From Cliona cf. orientalis (lineage: Eukaryota > Porifera > Demospongiae > Clionaida > Clionaidae): a stretch of DNA of 64,000 bases. A program made the translations under genes and the position numbers. Location: the NCBI GenBank assembly GCA_963930775.1, contig OZ005689.1, positions 7,169,569-7,233,568 of the forward strand, in the 5' to 3' direction. This document shows positions 22,476 to 33,726 of this stretch, one piece after another (position 1 is the first letter of the stretch; every line of letters begins with the position of its first letter). Under the pieces are notes generated by a model. It was not told the DNA's origin. It ran no database searches and saw nothing but the letters and a program-made list of their open reading frames with translations.

Positions 22476-25400
22476 CTGTACAGAAACCACTATCATAGCT
22501 TTCTTATAATATTATTTAATTTTATTATTATTTACAATACTTACTACAGTGAGGAATTTCTCCATCCCATCCATTTTCAGAACACCTACGGACTAATTTT
22601 CCGCTCTGCTCAAATCCCATAGTGCACTGGAAATTAATATATGAAGCTGTACTTCCTATACTTTGATTGCTAGAATATTCGATAGTTCCACTGCCAGGTG
22701 ACGATAATTCTTCACAAACTGCATGGTAGGAGATTGAATTGAGAGAGATGGGTGGGGAGAGAAAGAGAGAGAGATTCCATTGTTATTATTGTACCACCTT
22801 ACATCATTAAAATTTTGTGTCAAATGATCTTGGAGCTCGGTGCCAAGGCTCAAGACAAATCTGTCTTGTTCATGCCTTCAGGCCACATTTTATAATAGAG
22901 TACGTATCAATATATACTCAGTATATTATGCCATAATACCGTAATAATATTTTGAATGCTAACTGTCTAAATTATATAACAGAGAGGAAGGAGGGATAGA
23001 GGGCGATTCAAAGCATATCTTTGCTTTATGCCAACTGGTTCATTGTAGTGACAACGACAAAGTAACAACGATGTTTACTGTATAGCTATAGGCATACAAT
23101 TAAAATAACTTATGGCATTATGATCACCTACCACATGGAAGAGCTTCCTTGTCCCATCCAGCAAAAGTACAAGTTCGAATTAACCTTAGCTGTGTAAGTT
23201 GAAGTCCATCATTGCACTGATATGTAGCTATGTTATTGATAAGGTCACTAGAATAAGTCAACACTCCACCTTCAGGGGGGCTCAAACAATCTGCATGTCA
23301 GAGTACAAGTATGTAACTTATTATTACACGGACACCCAGATATTATTAGTTGGTTTCTATGTGAGAGACCTTAGGGACCTATAGAATTCACATTTCACTC
23401 ATTGACAGGATCTGTCATCTAAATCACATAGAAACAGCTTAAACAAAATCTAACAATTATCATGATTATGCCATCTGATTCATCATAATATCATAGCTAC
23501 ATGGTCATCAGACTTAATTCATAATCACCAGTATTATAATAAACATACCACATAGAGCTCCACTCCATCCAATAGCTTCACACCGAATCTGCTGATGTCC
23601 GCTAGCATGTGCACATTGGTATGAAGCCACACTACCAATGTTTAGACCATCAGAATATTCCATTTCCCCCTGTAATTCCCTGCAAACTGTAATATCATCA
23701 GAAATAACAATAATGAATAGCAGAGAAATCGATCCAGTCGTGCAACTTTCCAAAAACTATAATTTGAGTCTATAGAGGTGATTGGGGGAGGGGGTTTGGC
23801 GGGTAGATGGACCATGTGGTATATTTTTGATTCAGTAATATGCATCATATTCACATTCACAAAGAAGAACCATGATAATACTATCAGATTCTATATATAC
23901 TCCATACCACAGCTATGCAGTAATAGCCTACTTATTATGGACCATGCATATTATATCATGTATATAGCAATGAGTTCATTGTTACCATAAGAGGTCAAAA
24001 CACTTAATTAACACTACTAACCACATGATGATTCAGATCCATTCCATTGCCCATCAATCATACAAGTGCGTTGTGAATTATTAATCAGCTCGAGTCCATC
24101 ATTACAATGGTAGGTGGCCACACTATTCAAGCTTTGATTGTTGGAATATGAAAGCCAACCTCCTTCTAACATCAACTTTCTGCATACTATATACACGTAC
24201 ATGCATGCATGTATAGCTACATCACAATTATCATCATCAATAGTAATATTACAAATCAGAGTGAACCTATAGAGAACTCAAGAGGAGCTGATCATTGTAA
24301 TACTTAATTTTCTCATCCATAATAATAATTATTCTTATGTACCCATGGCCATGAACAATTAAGGTATCAGTTTGCATGCAGCACAACCCTTTTTTTGCAT
24401 GTAACATGAAAACATGGGAGTGGCCTGGGACAAAGCTAATAATTAGCTATATCAGCGATATTATGTCAATAAATTTAATATCATTGTGGTATGTAATTGT
24501 AGTTTCGTGCTTGTATACCTGATTTGTCATCTGTTCGTGCCACTACTTGGACAGTGAAATTGCCCTCCCCAGCTGACGTATTAGCGGAGGCATAGCAGCT
24601 GTACAGAGTGTACGGAATCAGACCTGGGAATGTGATCTCGGTCTCATTACTAGGAGCCACTATTGTCAGAATACTGTTATCTGATGTGATCATGTCCAAA
24701 TCTGATGCTGAATCTCCAGATTCCATTCCAATTGGGGATGTCATCATTCCGTCTTGCTCTCGTTCTTCCATGCAATAGACTGTATAGCCTATGATGATCC
24801 CATTTTGAATCCTTGGGGGCATCCATGAAACGGAGAGGCTTCGTGGTGAATCAGAAATTGTTGACACATTAAAAGAAAGAGGTTCTGAAGGAACTGCATT
24901 GATCGATGTAAACACAACAAATAATAGCTAATCCCTTATAATAATATTATAATATTATGATTATGTAATAAAATTAGAGCAGTTGCAGCCCTACCGTACC
25001 GCTAAAAAAGCCACCTGACTCTACATGTATATGATTGTAACACGGCTCCATGGTGCATGTTCAATAATACATGATTGTGTTACATGTAGCTTGTAATTAG
25101 TATAGCTGTACAGCAATGAACAGGATTATACTTATGACCTGTTACAGGTGCTGATCTAGTAATTTTGCATGAAAGGTTGCTGTAGATGGGGTGGCTACCC
25201 ATAGTGAATTATTACAATACTTACACAAGGGATTAAGTATAGGTTATTGCCCTAAGCCGAGGCTCTACGGCGTTTTAGAAACCCGAGGGATGTTGCATAA
25301 TCGCCGAGGGCGGAGCCCGAGGCGATTATGCAACATCCCGAGTGGTTTCTAATAGCCGTAGAGCCGAGGCGTGGGCGATAACCGGCTTAGACTATGGGGC

Positions 25401-28400
25401 GCGCGGCGCTGTGCATTTGTGGTCTGCTATAGTGCATCCTGTTGCTAGGTTACCAATCAGCTGTGTGAGCGTGGTTTTGTGGGTAGTTGCTTAGTAACCG
25501 TGCTGCATTGAAAAGTGACCAATCAGATTCATGTTGCAGAGCAGGAAGTATGCAGCAATGATGTCACACTTCCTTCACGTATATAAGCTAACAAGGCAGC
25601 CACGTGCATTATTCAGTATGCAATGCCTGTGTAACGTAGTGCTAGTGCTGGTGGCTCTGTAGATCTATTGACCGCCACGTATGGTCTCCTATTTGCTACT
25701 AAAGCTGTTTGTGACACCCAAGGCTTGGCTATAAAGCCAGAGGAAAATTTTCTAGGAACTTTTGACCGTGAGATCTGGACTGCGCTGGGAATGAAGGTGA
25801 TTCTATGCTTCAAGCAGCCAGTGAGGAGCAACTGTCTGAGCCGGGTCTCGTGTGATACCTCCTTCTATGCGTGCGAGACTCGTCTCACAACAGTTTTTAG
25901 TGGTAGGAGAGACTACATGGCGCTCAAAAGAGCCACCAATACTAGCACTCGTGCCGCGTATCTAGTCTCGAATCCAGACCCCTCCCTTTCCCGCAGCGCT
26001 GGATGTATTGCATCACCAGCACGCGGAAGGAAGGGTCTGGCAACTCTTGCACGGTTTTCGTGTGCGTTTGGTATGCAATTAAAGCTATAGTCACATGATT
26101 GGAATTTCATTATAATTTAAAATTTTGTTCTTTGGCGTTAGGCCACTCCAATATGATTAGTTGTTTCCCATTTCCCGCCCGCATCCTTTCCACAATTTCC
26201 AGATTTTGTTCATTATAGTGTATTAGTATACCCGCTCTTATCTCGTTGTCTAACGGCAGCTTTGGCAAAGGTCGTCAATGCTGCTGGCGCTCTAATACGT
26301 ATAGTGATAATGAATAATGAATAATGAACCGCCCGCCCGCATGCCCCAGGCTTTCTGATGAAAGGGGAAACAGTGAATCATATTGGAGTGGCCTTATTAA
26401 AATTCGCGCGACTCACATATCGACTTCACAGCCATGAAATGGTGCTCGCTATGCTATTGCTCGCCACCTGAAGACTCGATCGAGCAAGCATAGACGACTA
26501 ACACAGCTCCTCGTCGAGTCAGGACTATCACTGAACACAGACACAAAGACGTCCTTTCCTAGAAAAACAGCTTCTTTCTCGGGCTTATCACGGAGTGCTG
26601 TGTAGCCCATCTCATTCGCCTTGTTCTCTAGTAGTCTACTGCATCGATAAACCCAGCCATAACTTTTCACTTACAGTATTGCCATATCAGTGCATGCCAT
26701 GTCAATCGCGATCGCGCGTTCCTGCGGTCCATAATTCGAAAGTCACATGACATCTCGCACCCCATTGGCTCTATGCAAATTCCTCTAGAGAACACGAAAA
26801 CCGTGCAAGAGTTGCCAGACCCTTCCTTCCGCGTGCTGGTGATGCAATACATCCAGCGCTGCGGGAAAGGGAGGGGTCTGGATTCGAGACTACCGCGTAT
26901 CATTGGGCTCAGCTCAGTCCCCATTTGAATTTTGCCAGAAAGCAAATTTTTGCTAATTTAAACCTTGATAGAACTACAAATTTTACCATCAATCCAAAAA
27001 TCAATTATGCAGACAATAATTAAAACTCAATTTCTGCCTATCATTGGTTTCTTCCTTTTTGATGCATTTTGTTTAATAAAATTCAAATTTATGACAGGTC
27101 TTCTAACGAAATTTAACTACTCCATTCTGAGTATCTACACTATTTTAAATACCTCATTAAATTCAAAAGATCAAAGCATATTATGCATACCATAGTCTAA
27201 TAACGGTGGATGGCTCCTTATGCTATGTACTACTTCACATAAAAGACCTAATGCATGAAGCTAGCAGCCCTATCCACCCCACTCTTGATCAACCCCTGCA
27301 TGCATGCCTCTTACCATCTTCAGGTGTTAGAACAGAGATTGCTTGAGAGAACGGTCCAGGTCCCACTCCCGTGCTAGCAGCAACCATAAATTCATACGTT
27401 GTGAACGGAGACAGCGGCAAAGTTAAACTTAATGTTGTATATGTAGTATTGAATTCAAATGTTTCTCCTGTCTCAACTGCTGTCACGTCGATTAAGTAAC
27501 TCACGATTCGTCCGTTACGATCACTTGGGAGAGGGGGTTCCCAACGGAGGGAAATAGAATAAGAGTCGGTGGTATTGGCTTCAATGTTCAAAGGTGGACC
27601 ACTAGGCTCTGTAATATGCAGTAGACACTGGATTGTACACATTAATTATAAAGTACAGCATAATATTATTAGTACCTGATTCTTGAGAGGTGACATTAAA
27701 GTAATGAGTGAATGGCCCTAGGCCAATTGTGAAGGCAGCTACTTGGCAACGGTATTCAATACCAGGCCGAACACGAACAAGGATGTGTTCTTCAGTGGCA
27801 TTAGAGATTATAACTTGACCGGTGATAATCTCTGTTACCTCGATGAGGTAATATTTGATCACTCCATTGATATCCATGACCGGAGGGGGCAACCAGATGA
27901 TAATAAGTAGCATGCATGGGACCAACAGCAACTCCTTGGGGTGATCGAGGAGCACTACTAGGGACTGCAGAGATATACAATGTCATGGCTAATAATAAGT
28001 ATACTTAACAGTCCACAAGGTTTATGGATATAATGTTACGAGCCAATCACTCTTACACTTGAAGACATACAAGTTTAGATAAGCCTCCCAGATGAATATT
28101 ATGATCGTATTGGTTAATATTCTAATTTACCTGCTTCCAAAGTAGTAAAATTGATGGATATTGGGGGCGAGAATGTATGGAGCTCCCCCACTGAAATAAC
28201 ATCGCATGTATAATTCACATGCTCCTCTAATCCTGTAAAGGTATACAGGAAAGGCTGTTCACGGTGCATCACTTCAAAATCTGGTAAGCCAAATGTATCA
28301 TCACTCAATGTTAGCTTGTAAGATGCTATTCTATTGGTAGGGTCAAAGGGCGGAGCAGACCATGTGACTGTAGCTGTTGTTGTAGTAATGGATATGATTT

Positions 28401-29187
28401 GCAGTGAAACTGGAGAATCAGGTATGGCTGTGTGTGTATATTATGTGTACGTATGTGTGTGTATGTGATGTGTACATGTGAGTATACAGGTCATCTAACA
28501 TTAAATACTCAAGAAAGGCGATTACATAACAGTGTGGTGATGATAGTCTATAAGAGTCTAGGATTATAAATATATAGCAGAAATTCTTAGACTATATCTG
28601 TGTAAACAGGACAATCCTACCCACTCTCTAGGATTCCCCGTATAGCTTAATATTCATCATGATCATATTCATTGGAATTTAATTGATCCATGATTTTGGT
28701 TATGCAATCTATACAAAATGACTTACCAATACATGTGCTACCATCTCCTATGTAGCCAAATTGGCATGTGCAGGTATAGGACCCAATGGTATTCGTGCAT
28801 AGGGCATTTGGATCACAGGAGGGCATTCCTTCACTGCATTCATCGATATCTGCAGAGAGAGTTAATTAGATTGAGAGAGGATTACTGCATGCATATAGGG
28901 GATCCTTTTGTATTCTGACCTGTAAACTTTATGCATACAAGTATAAAAAGTTGTAAATTTTGTACTACGTAAGAGTACTACGTAGCCCCATATTGGACAA
29001 TGGAGTTTGCATGCAGTCATGAGCTACAATTCTGAAAGGAAAGATACTTATCTAATTTTATCATAATGACAACTGACCATTGCACTCAATTCCGTCACCA
29101 GAGTAGCCGGGACTACAGGAGCACTCGAAACTTTCAATGGTGTTTACACAATAAGCATTTGTGTTGCAGTTGTCAGTGCCTTCAGAA
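21466..29187 (-). CDS. EGF-EGF-FN3x4-CCPx4-TM receptor with NPxY tail (5' end missing or damaged)
   Basis: Exons in transcript order: about 29187-29078 (EGF, 5' end lost), 28849-28727 (EGF), 28427-28131, 27964-27676, 27608-27315, 24893-24519 (four FN3), 24186-24022, 23686-23549, 23290-23132, 22718-22545 (four CCP), 22475-21466 (TM plus tail and stop). Boundaries fit GT-AG with phase-1 introns throughout. The layout predicts a single-pass surface protein for adhesion or recognition. No signal peptide or start was found: upstream of 29187 lies an endonuclease fragment of a transposon. The FN3 exon 27964-27676 is 289 bp, not a multiple of three, and its two halves read as FN3 in different frames. 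So the allele is a recent pseudogene, an assembly error is present, or the model is wrong at that exon. Confidence 0.75.
22545..24186 (-). CDS. Four CCP/sushi exons of the receptor
   Basis: Exons 24186-24022, 23686-23549, 23290-23132 and 22718-22545, each one module with the CCP pattern of four Cys, a Y/F before the second Cys and G-W before the last: [73 protein letters not shown]. The second is short (138 bp). Modules one and three are the most alike (NDGLEL / NDGLQL), which suggests exon duplication. CCP modules usually bind proteins or carbohydrates on cell surfaces. Confidence 0.85.
23349..23454. mobile_element. Decayed fold-back MITE (family of 35511-35651)
   Basis: GTTGGTTTCTATGTGAGAGA and TAAATCACATAGAAACAGCTT form imperfect arms ending in ATCTAAC. 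The same family is better preserved at 35511-35651. It lies in the intron between two CCP exons. Confidence 0.55.
24519..24893 (-). CDS. FN3 exon 4 of the receptor (375 bp)
   Basis: Encodes [33 protein letters not shown], a loop rich in Ser/Asp, then [16 protein letters not shown] and TVQVVAR: a full FN3 domain with the conserved W and the Y-x-C core. GT-AG on both sides, phase 1. It is longer than the other FN3 exons because of an extended C-D loop ([20 protein letters not shown]). Confidence 0.85.
25242..25390. mobile_element. Near-perfect fold-back element
   Basis: Arms of about 65-70 bp meet around 25305-25320. The left arm reads GGTTATTGCCCTAAGCC ... GATGTTGCATAATCGCC; the right arm reads GGCGATTATGCAACATC ... 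GGCGATAACCGGC. The structure is a snap-back palindrome typical of MITEs. It lies in the intron between FN3 exons 3 and 4. Confidence 0.85.
25391..25953. other. Intronic sequence, unrecognised
   Basis: GC content rises here compared with the surrounding introns. A plus-strand open frame (25668-26090) starts in this stretch but has no recognisable domain and runs into the inverted-repeat arm at 25954. It may be part of a larger mobile element. No function is assigned. Confidence 0.35.
25954..26899. mobile_element. Large inverted-repeat element with a second MITE inside
   Basis: Arms 25954-26062 and 26793-26899 are reverse complements over about 105 bp with few differences (CCAGACCCCTCCC ... 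GTGCAAGAGTTGCCAGACCC). The 730-bp centre holds the TTA-type MITE 26141-26393. Two solo copies of a dispersed repeat in opposite orientation would look the same, so single-element status is inference. Located in an intron of the minus-strand receptor. Confidence 0.7.
26141..26393. mobile_element. Harbinger-like MITE, TTA target duplication
   Basis: Ends GGCCACTCCAATATGATTAG and TATTGGAGTGGCC, flanked by TTA at 26138-26140 and 26394-26396. A 3-bp TTA duplication is characteristic of PIF/Harbinger elements (established knowledge). The same family occurs at 33727, 34992-35495 and 51208-51675. The interior has GCCCGCCCGCAT-type blocks. Confidence 0.85.
27315..28427 (-). CDS. FN3 exons 1-3 of the receptor; middle exon frameshifted
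   Basis: Exon 28427-28131 (297 bp): [45 protein letters not shown]. Exon 27964-27676 (289 bp): starts [18 protein letters not shown] in the phase-1 frame, then the FN3 sequence resumes one frame over as [20 protein letters not shown] and ends [15 protein letters not shown]. Exon 27608-27315 (294 bp): [38 protein letters not shown]. The shift in exon 2 falls near 27895-27915, around ACTTATTATCATC. A 1-bp gain or 2-bp loss explains it. The flanking exons are clean. Confidence 0.8.
28727..28849 (-). CDS. Calcium-binding-type EGF exon
   Basis: 123-bp phase 1-1 exon encoding [18 protein letters not shown] and [20 protein letters not shown], then TC. It has six Cys, the D-I-D-E-C start and the N-x-x-G-S-Y-x-C motif of cbEGF domains. 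Splice sites are clear on both sides. Confidence 0.9.
29078..29187 (-). CDS. EGF exon with its 5' end replaced by transposon sequence
   Basis: Reads [19 protein letters not shown] then [17 protein letters not shown] up to a GT donor: five of six EGF Cys. The expected D-E-C start is missing. At 29187/29188 the sequence switches to an endonuclease-like frame on the same strand. The S-E-G triplet matches the sister EGF (ECSEG), so the break lies one or two codons after the first Cys. Confidence 0.75.
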
Positions 29188-29640
29188 CTGTGTCATGATC
29201 GCTATAATATGTATCTCGTACTTGTACTATTGTATTGCTAGGTAAGCTGGCATTGCAATATACATGATCGATGAGTGTGCCTCTGTTTGTTGTTGGCGAG
29301 TTCACTATCTGTGTGTAGCCATGGCTAGACATAAAGCTTGTAATTCTACAGTCAGTATGCAGAACATCTTCGTTAAAGTCATCTAAAACAATAGATGGTA
29401 AGCTTGTAGAGATATGATTTAACACTCTGGACAGTAAGGTGGTCAATGTTTGCAATGGTACGCTAGGTGACCTGTACAATAGTGCTATCTGGATTGGTCT
29501 GTTATTTGCTAATAGTATCGTAATACTAATTGCTTCTATGCCATTGGATGCATATCTGCGAGTGTTAGTTGGTAGAGGACGCGTCGTCACCAGAAAGGCC
29601 TCTGAAAACTGCGAGTTTGATAATGACACACTTCGATGGG
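29188..29640 (-). mobile_element. Endonuclease/exonuclease/phosphatase-domain fragment of a transposon
   Basis: An open frame (29629 down to 29188, continuing into the EGF exon out of frame) reads IQIALLYRSPSVPLQTL, SIVLDDFNEDVLH, HGYTQIVNSPTTNRGTLIDH and [10 protein letters not shown]. The D-F-N, T-x-I-D-H-V-Y and S-D-H-D motifs are those of the APE-like endonuclease fold found in LINEs and in Helitron2/Helentron proteins (established). The G-D-F-N motif reads D-D-F-N here. No reverse transcriptase or helicase part was seen nearby, so the parent element is uncertain; I favour Helentron or LINE. It is truncated right after SDHDTV. Confidence 0.7.
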
Positions 29641-29726
29641 CGAACGATAGATACCAGAAATGTAAATCAGTACGGGTGGTAGCTATCTATAGTCTCGATC
29701 TTGTCCCCAGACTCCGGTCCGCCCTC

Positions 29727-30048
29727 GTAACCCTCGCGCATGCGTATATTAGGCCTATGCCGTATATAGCGCGAGTTCTATTTATACGTAAAGTTATGAT
29801 ACCAAGCCGAACGGTTGGCTGGCATGGCAGAAGTCAAGAAGCTTAGAATCAGCAAATGACGCCATAACTGGCGAACAAAGCGTTTTCGGTGAAATCCACA
29901 CAAATCATGCGTTTGGAACGCCATAAGGAACCTTACAACACCGCAAATTGGACTCGCAAACGAGGTATGTAGCAGCTAGCGTGGTAACAGACAGACAGAC
30001 AGACAAACCAACTACCGTAACCCTCGCGCATGCGCCGAGGGTTAATAA
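29727..30048. mobile_element. MITE with AACCCTCG ends and GACA microsatellite
   Basis: Starts AACCCTCGCGCATGCG and ends CGCATGCGCCGAGGGTT, with a (GACA)n run at 29992-30003 just inside the right end. Another element of this type begins at 30131 (below). Confidence 0.65.
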
Positions 30049-30130
30049 TAATTATTGTAATGTCTTCTACATCATGTGACAATAGCTAAAAATTTAGTAA
30101 TGATTATAGCAGCTTATATAGCTATTAATT

Positions 30131-30230
30131 AACCCTCGCCGCAAAGCGTAGGCGGAGGGTTACTGCAATCGTTTGGCGATTTTTGTCTGTCCGTCCGTCC
30201 GTCCGTCGCAACCCTCTTTTGCTAAATGGT
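30131..30230. mobile_element. Terminal part of an AACCCTCG-type element
   Basis: AACCCTCGCCGCAAAGCG followed by TAGGCGGAGGGTT is a terminal palindrome. A (GTCC)n run follows at about 30188-30208, then AACCCTC. The other end could not be placed with confidence. Confidence 0.5.
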
Positions 30231-30906
30231 AAGGGTCGTTATAGAGCAAGTACGCATTCCTAGGTATACGTGGCATAAGGAAGAGTGGTCATGTTAGTAT
30301 TGTGCAGCTGTTGCAACTTGCCAGTCTGTGTTTACATGGCACCTACCTCAACTACATGACTGATTGCCATTCTGTGCTTTGCTGGTCAGTTGTCAATGCA
30401 GTGATAGTGTAAACAGGCAGTGGCTCTCAAGTGCATAATTCAGTTGAAGTATGTCACAGAGGCTTTCAGTTTATATGGTGACATAGCCAGGTGCCTTAAT
30501 TCCCCCAACTCTTAGACTCACTCTAGTATTAGAACCCTGTTTAGGTGCAGGGTATGTAGTCAATAGTATACCAGTGCCCTGTTCAGGTGTAGGGTATGTA
30601 GTTCAATACTCCGGATATTGAACATGCACAGAGTGAGCCATGCTATATGCATGCATGTAGCGGTGAGGGTTCTGCACTCCTGTGCATTCATTTTATGTTG
30701 ATATTCATAAGGATACTATTCGATCCCCATGCTTGCATTGTTAAAAGTCTTGGATATGAAATGCTTATCAATGAATGATCCTAGAAGCAAAATTAATTAA
30801 GCAGGACACTCTTAGTTCAATGTCTTCATCTCTCCTAGATTTATGTACTCTTGGACACTATAAACATCTCCTCAATGACATCAACATTAATGGATTAGCC
30901 ACTCGA
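30231..30906. other. Spacer, degenerate repeats
   Basis: No gene. A short tandem duplication at about 30532-30605 repeats the CCCTGTTYAGGTGYAGGGTA unit twice. The rest is unremarkable AT-rich DNA. Confidence 0.5.
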
Positions 30907-31123
30907 GCACTGTAAAAAAAAGAGGTATTTCCTTATTTGCACTGTTAGGAAAGCTATAAGAAATTCTGTGTGTCATAAATTTAATGCACAGTGAAGTATA
31001 GTACAGGACAGAATTTCATGCATATCAGGAAATTTTTCCCTGTACTATACATTAAACTTATCTGATACACCAACTTTACTTGCCTACATGCAGATAAGAA
31101 AATGCCACTTTTTTTTACAGTGC
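30907..31123. mobile_element. Inverted-repeat MITE, GCACTGTAAAAAAAAG ends
   Basis: Left end GCACTGTAAAAAAAAGAGGT followed by ATTTCCTTATTTGC. The right end is the inverse: GCAGATAAGAAAATGCCAC followed by TTTTTTTTACAGTGC. Interior arms around 30985 and 31040 also pair (TACAGG/CCTGTA). No coding capacity. Confidence 0.75.
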
Positions 31124-31395
31124 CCGATACTCAATAATCGCCTTACCTCTAATGAAAGATAGAACTACTGTATGTATCATAGAGTCGGTAGACTCTATAA
31201 GTAGGGATGGCCCGGATATGCCATATATATAATACATTACAAATACCCAAATATCTCAAAATAGGTAATTTTATGAAATTTCTAAGTGTGAAAATCAGAA
31301 TCTCCAGCAAATTATCTATCTAACAAGACCAAGATCATTCATCAAATCAATTGTATATGCCAGAACCAGATGTTTAAAAAATGGCCATTTCTCAT

Positions 31396-31446
<51 letters not shown>
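31396..31446. repeat. (TTTC)n microsatellite
   Basis: About a dozen perfect TTTC units. The open frame of Lys/Glu/Arg repeats on the minus strand is just this microsatellite. Confidence 0.95.
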
Positions 31447-31599
31447 CATTTCCAGGGCTAACTCAAGACTGTCTGGACCTCTCACCTTAGTTTTCATATA
31501 AATCCACTCTATTTTGTAGCGCGCAGTGCAGTGGCACGCTAGTTTGGCATTATCTGGACAGTTACGTAATAGTGGGTGTGTACGGCGCATTAATAATTG

Positions 31600-32012
31600 G
31601 GTGTGTCTGATACGCCATTTTTTAAAAAAAAATGCGCATGCTCGGAATGGGTTGCCATGGTGAAGTCATGTGACTGCGCCTGGCCCTAGGCGCCTAGGCG
31701 AGGTACAGGTACTAGGTCTAGCTCTAGCGCTAGCGCGCTAGCGCTATCGCTAGTGCGGTACGCTGGATCGATCATGGATATCAGTATGAAGGTGCAAGGC
31801 TCGGGGAGCGGTAAGGCGCTAGACATAGGCGAGCTACTCGCTAGCGCGTACAGCGCTAGTGCTCCGCTGGATCGATTTAGATATCATACCATCGCAAGAC
31901 TCGAGGAGCGACTCTGATGATAAAAGTACAGATCGTAAAATTATGCCGGGTAGCTAGCTGCTGCCAACAATAAAACTTTATTTTCTCCCTAAGCGGAAGA
32001 GTCTCATGACTA
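31600..32012. other. Spacer with nested CTAG/CGCTAGCG palindromes
   Basis: 31713-31755 and 31835-31862 consist of overlapping GCTAGCGC and TAGCGCTA palindromic words. No gene is supported. It may be the edge of another element. Confidence 0.45.
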
Positions 32013-33020
32013 CGGGATACTGCAAAACCTGGACTCTGGACTCTGGACTGGACCGTGGACTGGACTGGTGACGACCGATACCAGTTTTCTGAGGCAGAGA
32101 ATAGTGTTTTGAAGGTTGGATGACTCACAGATCACACGTTATACAGCGCCAAGTATAACAAGAGTTCAAATTTGTACTTGTGCTATATCACCCAATGGCC
32201 ACACAGTTGACCACATGAAAAATTCACGGTAGCCTCAAATATAGCTATACCACTCAGACTGACCAGGGCCTCCTAAAGTGATCCCGTAATTTGTCCGCTC
32301 AGTGAGCCTGGGTTCAAGGCTCAGCAAATGGTGGAGCCATTGTTTATGTGCTTAGCCAGGGCAGTACTATAGGCTGTTTATTCCATGGAAACTCACCTAT
32401 CACTGATGATAAGTTGCTCATGGATACGAGCAGTCATGACCATTCTTTAATACGCACTGTTTAGGGACCATGATCACCAGCTGGCCCAGACTGTGACAGT
32501 AAATAGTCCCAGGCTGCGCGACTGTTTACTAATTCCTTAACTCCGTATTGTTCCGGCAATAGCTGATGGATAGCTATATTTCGAATAAGGGACTGTGATC
32601 TGTAACCAATCAATAGTGAACATCTTTGTCACAGTCACGTACCAAATCCGGCTCTCAGAGCCTTGTGATAGTAGATATTTGGATTTCAGGCTGAATAGGC
32701 TACATTCTCATCACATTCTACAAAGCAGTGGGGTTTATATCCAATGTGCTGATACCAGTTTATACACTAAAGATTATAGTACTAGTGTATATAATATACT
32801 GGTAGCATAAGTACAAATTTGAACCCTGATCATATACTTTTGAGTCTACAATGAATATACAGAGTGACTTCACTCCTCTGTGAGTCATCAGGTTTTCAAA
32901 ACACACTACTCGTCACTTTTTTTCAGTCTCGGAAAGCTGGTAATGGTCATCACCAGTCCAGTCCATAATCCAGTCCACGGTCCAGTCCAGAGTCCACAGT
33001 CCAGGTTTTGCAGTTACCCC
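32013..33020. mobile_element. About 1-kb element with long, imperfect GTCCAGTCC-rich inverted arms
   Basis: Left arm 32013-32120 contains CATGACTACGGG, GCAAAACCTGGACTCTGG, GGACTGGACTGGTGACGACC and TTTTGAAGGTT. The right arm 32890-33025 carries the inverse elements in reverse order: GTTTTCAAAACAC, GGTCATCACCAGTCCAGTCC, CAGAGTCCACAGTCCAGG, TTTTGCAGTTACCCCATGAC. An inner pair TTCAAATTTGTACTTGTG / AGTACAAATTTGAA supports one element. No transposase. Similar GTCCAGTCC words recur at 37400-37445. Confidence 0.75.
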
Positions 33021-33228
33021 ATGACTACTTGGGCCGCCTAAAGCAGCCTTCTTTGTCAGCCTGCTTCATCAAGGCATATGAATGCTAGTTAATGAGGGGC
33101 GTGGCTACAAATTTTGCAACTTCGGTACCTCCCATCTTCCACTTAATTACACTGGACAAAAATTGTGAGCAACCCATGTAAGATGGCATTGATAAATTAC
33201 ACTAAGTGCATTAAAAAAGAACAGAAAC

Positions 33229-33626
33229 AAGTATAAAAACAATTGAATAAAATTAAAGAATGAAGTAGGGATGGCAGGATCAAAAAGTACACAAACAAGA
33301 GATATCGCAACTACTATACATCCCTACACTTGCTTTTTGAGGGATGCAAAAATAACCAGTAATAATGCGATTGAATCAAAACTGATAAACCCAAACCATC
33401 GTGACAACTAGATATATTATTATAGGGAACAACCTGAATGTCTCCCATATACCACACTCAACAACACATTGACATTATTAAAATTAATATATAGGTGCAT
33501 AGCTAATAGTCGAGAAAAGCAAGCGTAGGGATGTATAGTAGTTGCGATATCTCTTGTTTGTGTACTTTTTGATCCTGCCATCCCTACTTCATTCTTCAAT
33601 TTTATTCAATTGTTTTTATACTTGTT
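33229..33626. mobile_element. Fold-back element with about 100-bp arms
   Basis: Left arm 33229-33330 and right arm 33523-33626 are near-perfect inverses: GTATAAAAACAATTGAATAA, GAAGTAGGGATGGCAGGATC and GATATCGCAACTACTATACA on the left all recur inverted on the right. The 190-bp centre is AT-rich. Confidence 0.85.
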
Positions 33627-33726
33627 ATAGTTAATACTGTAGCTACTATAGTTAACTATTTTTAGTGTGCTTATAGAGACACATGCATGGTAATGAGTGC
33701 CAAAAGGTATTGATACACAGACATCA

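Noticed and set aside
25668-26090. 140-codon plus-strand open frame in an intron
   Set aside because: No recognisable family; its C-terminal third is one arm of an inverted repeat. Kept only as part of an unrecognised repeat region.
31342-31590. Minus-strand frame with a Lys/Glu/Arg repeat
   Set aside because: It is a translation of the (TTTC)n microsatellite.
32013-33626. LTR retrotransposon
   Set aside because: Only inverted arms are seen, with no direct terminal repeats and no gag or pol sequence.
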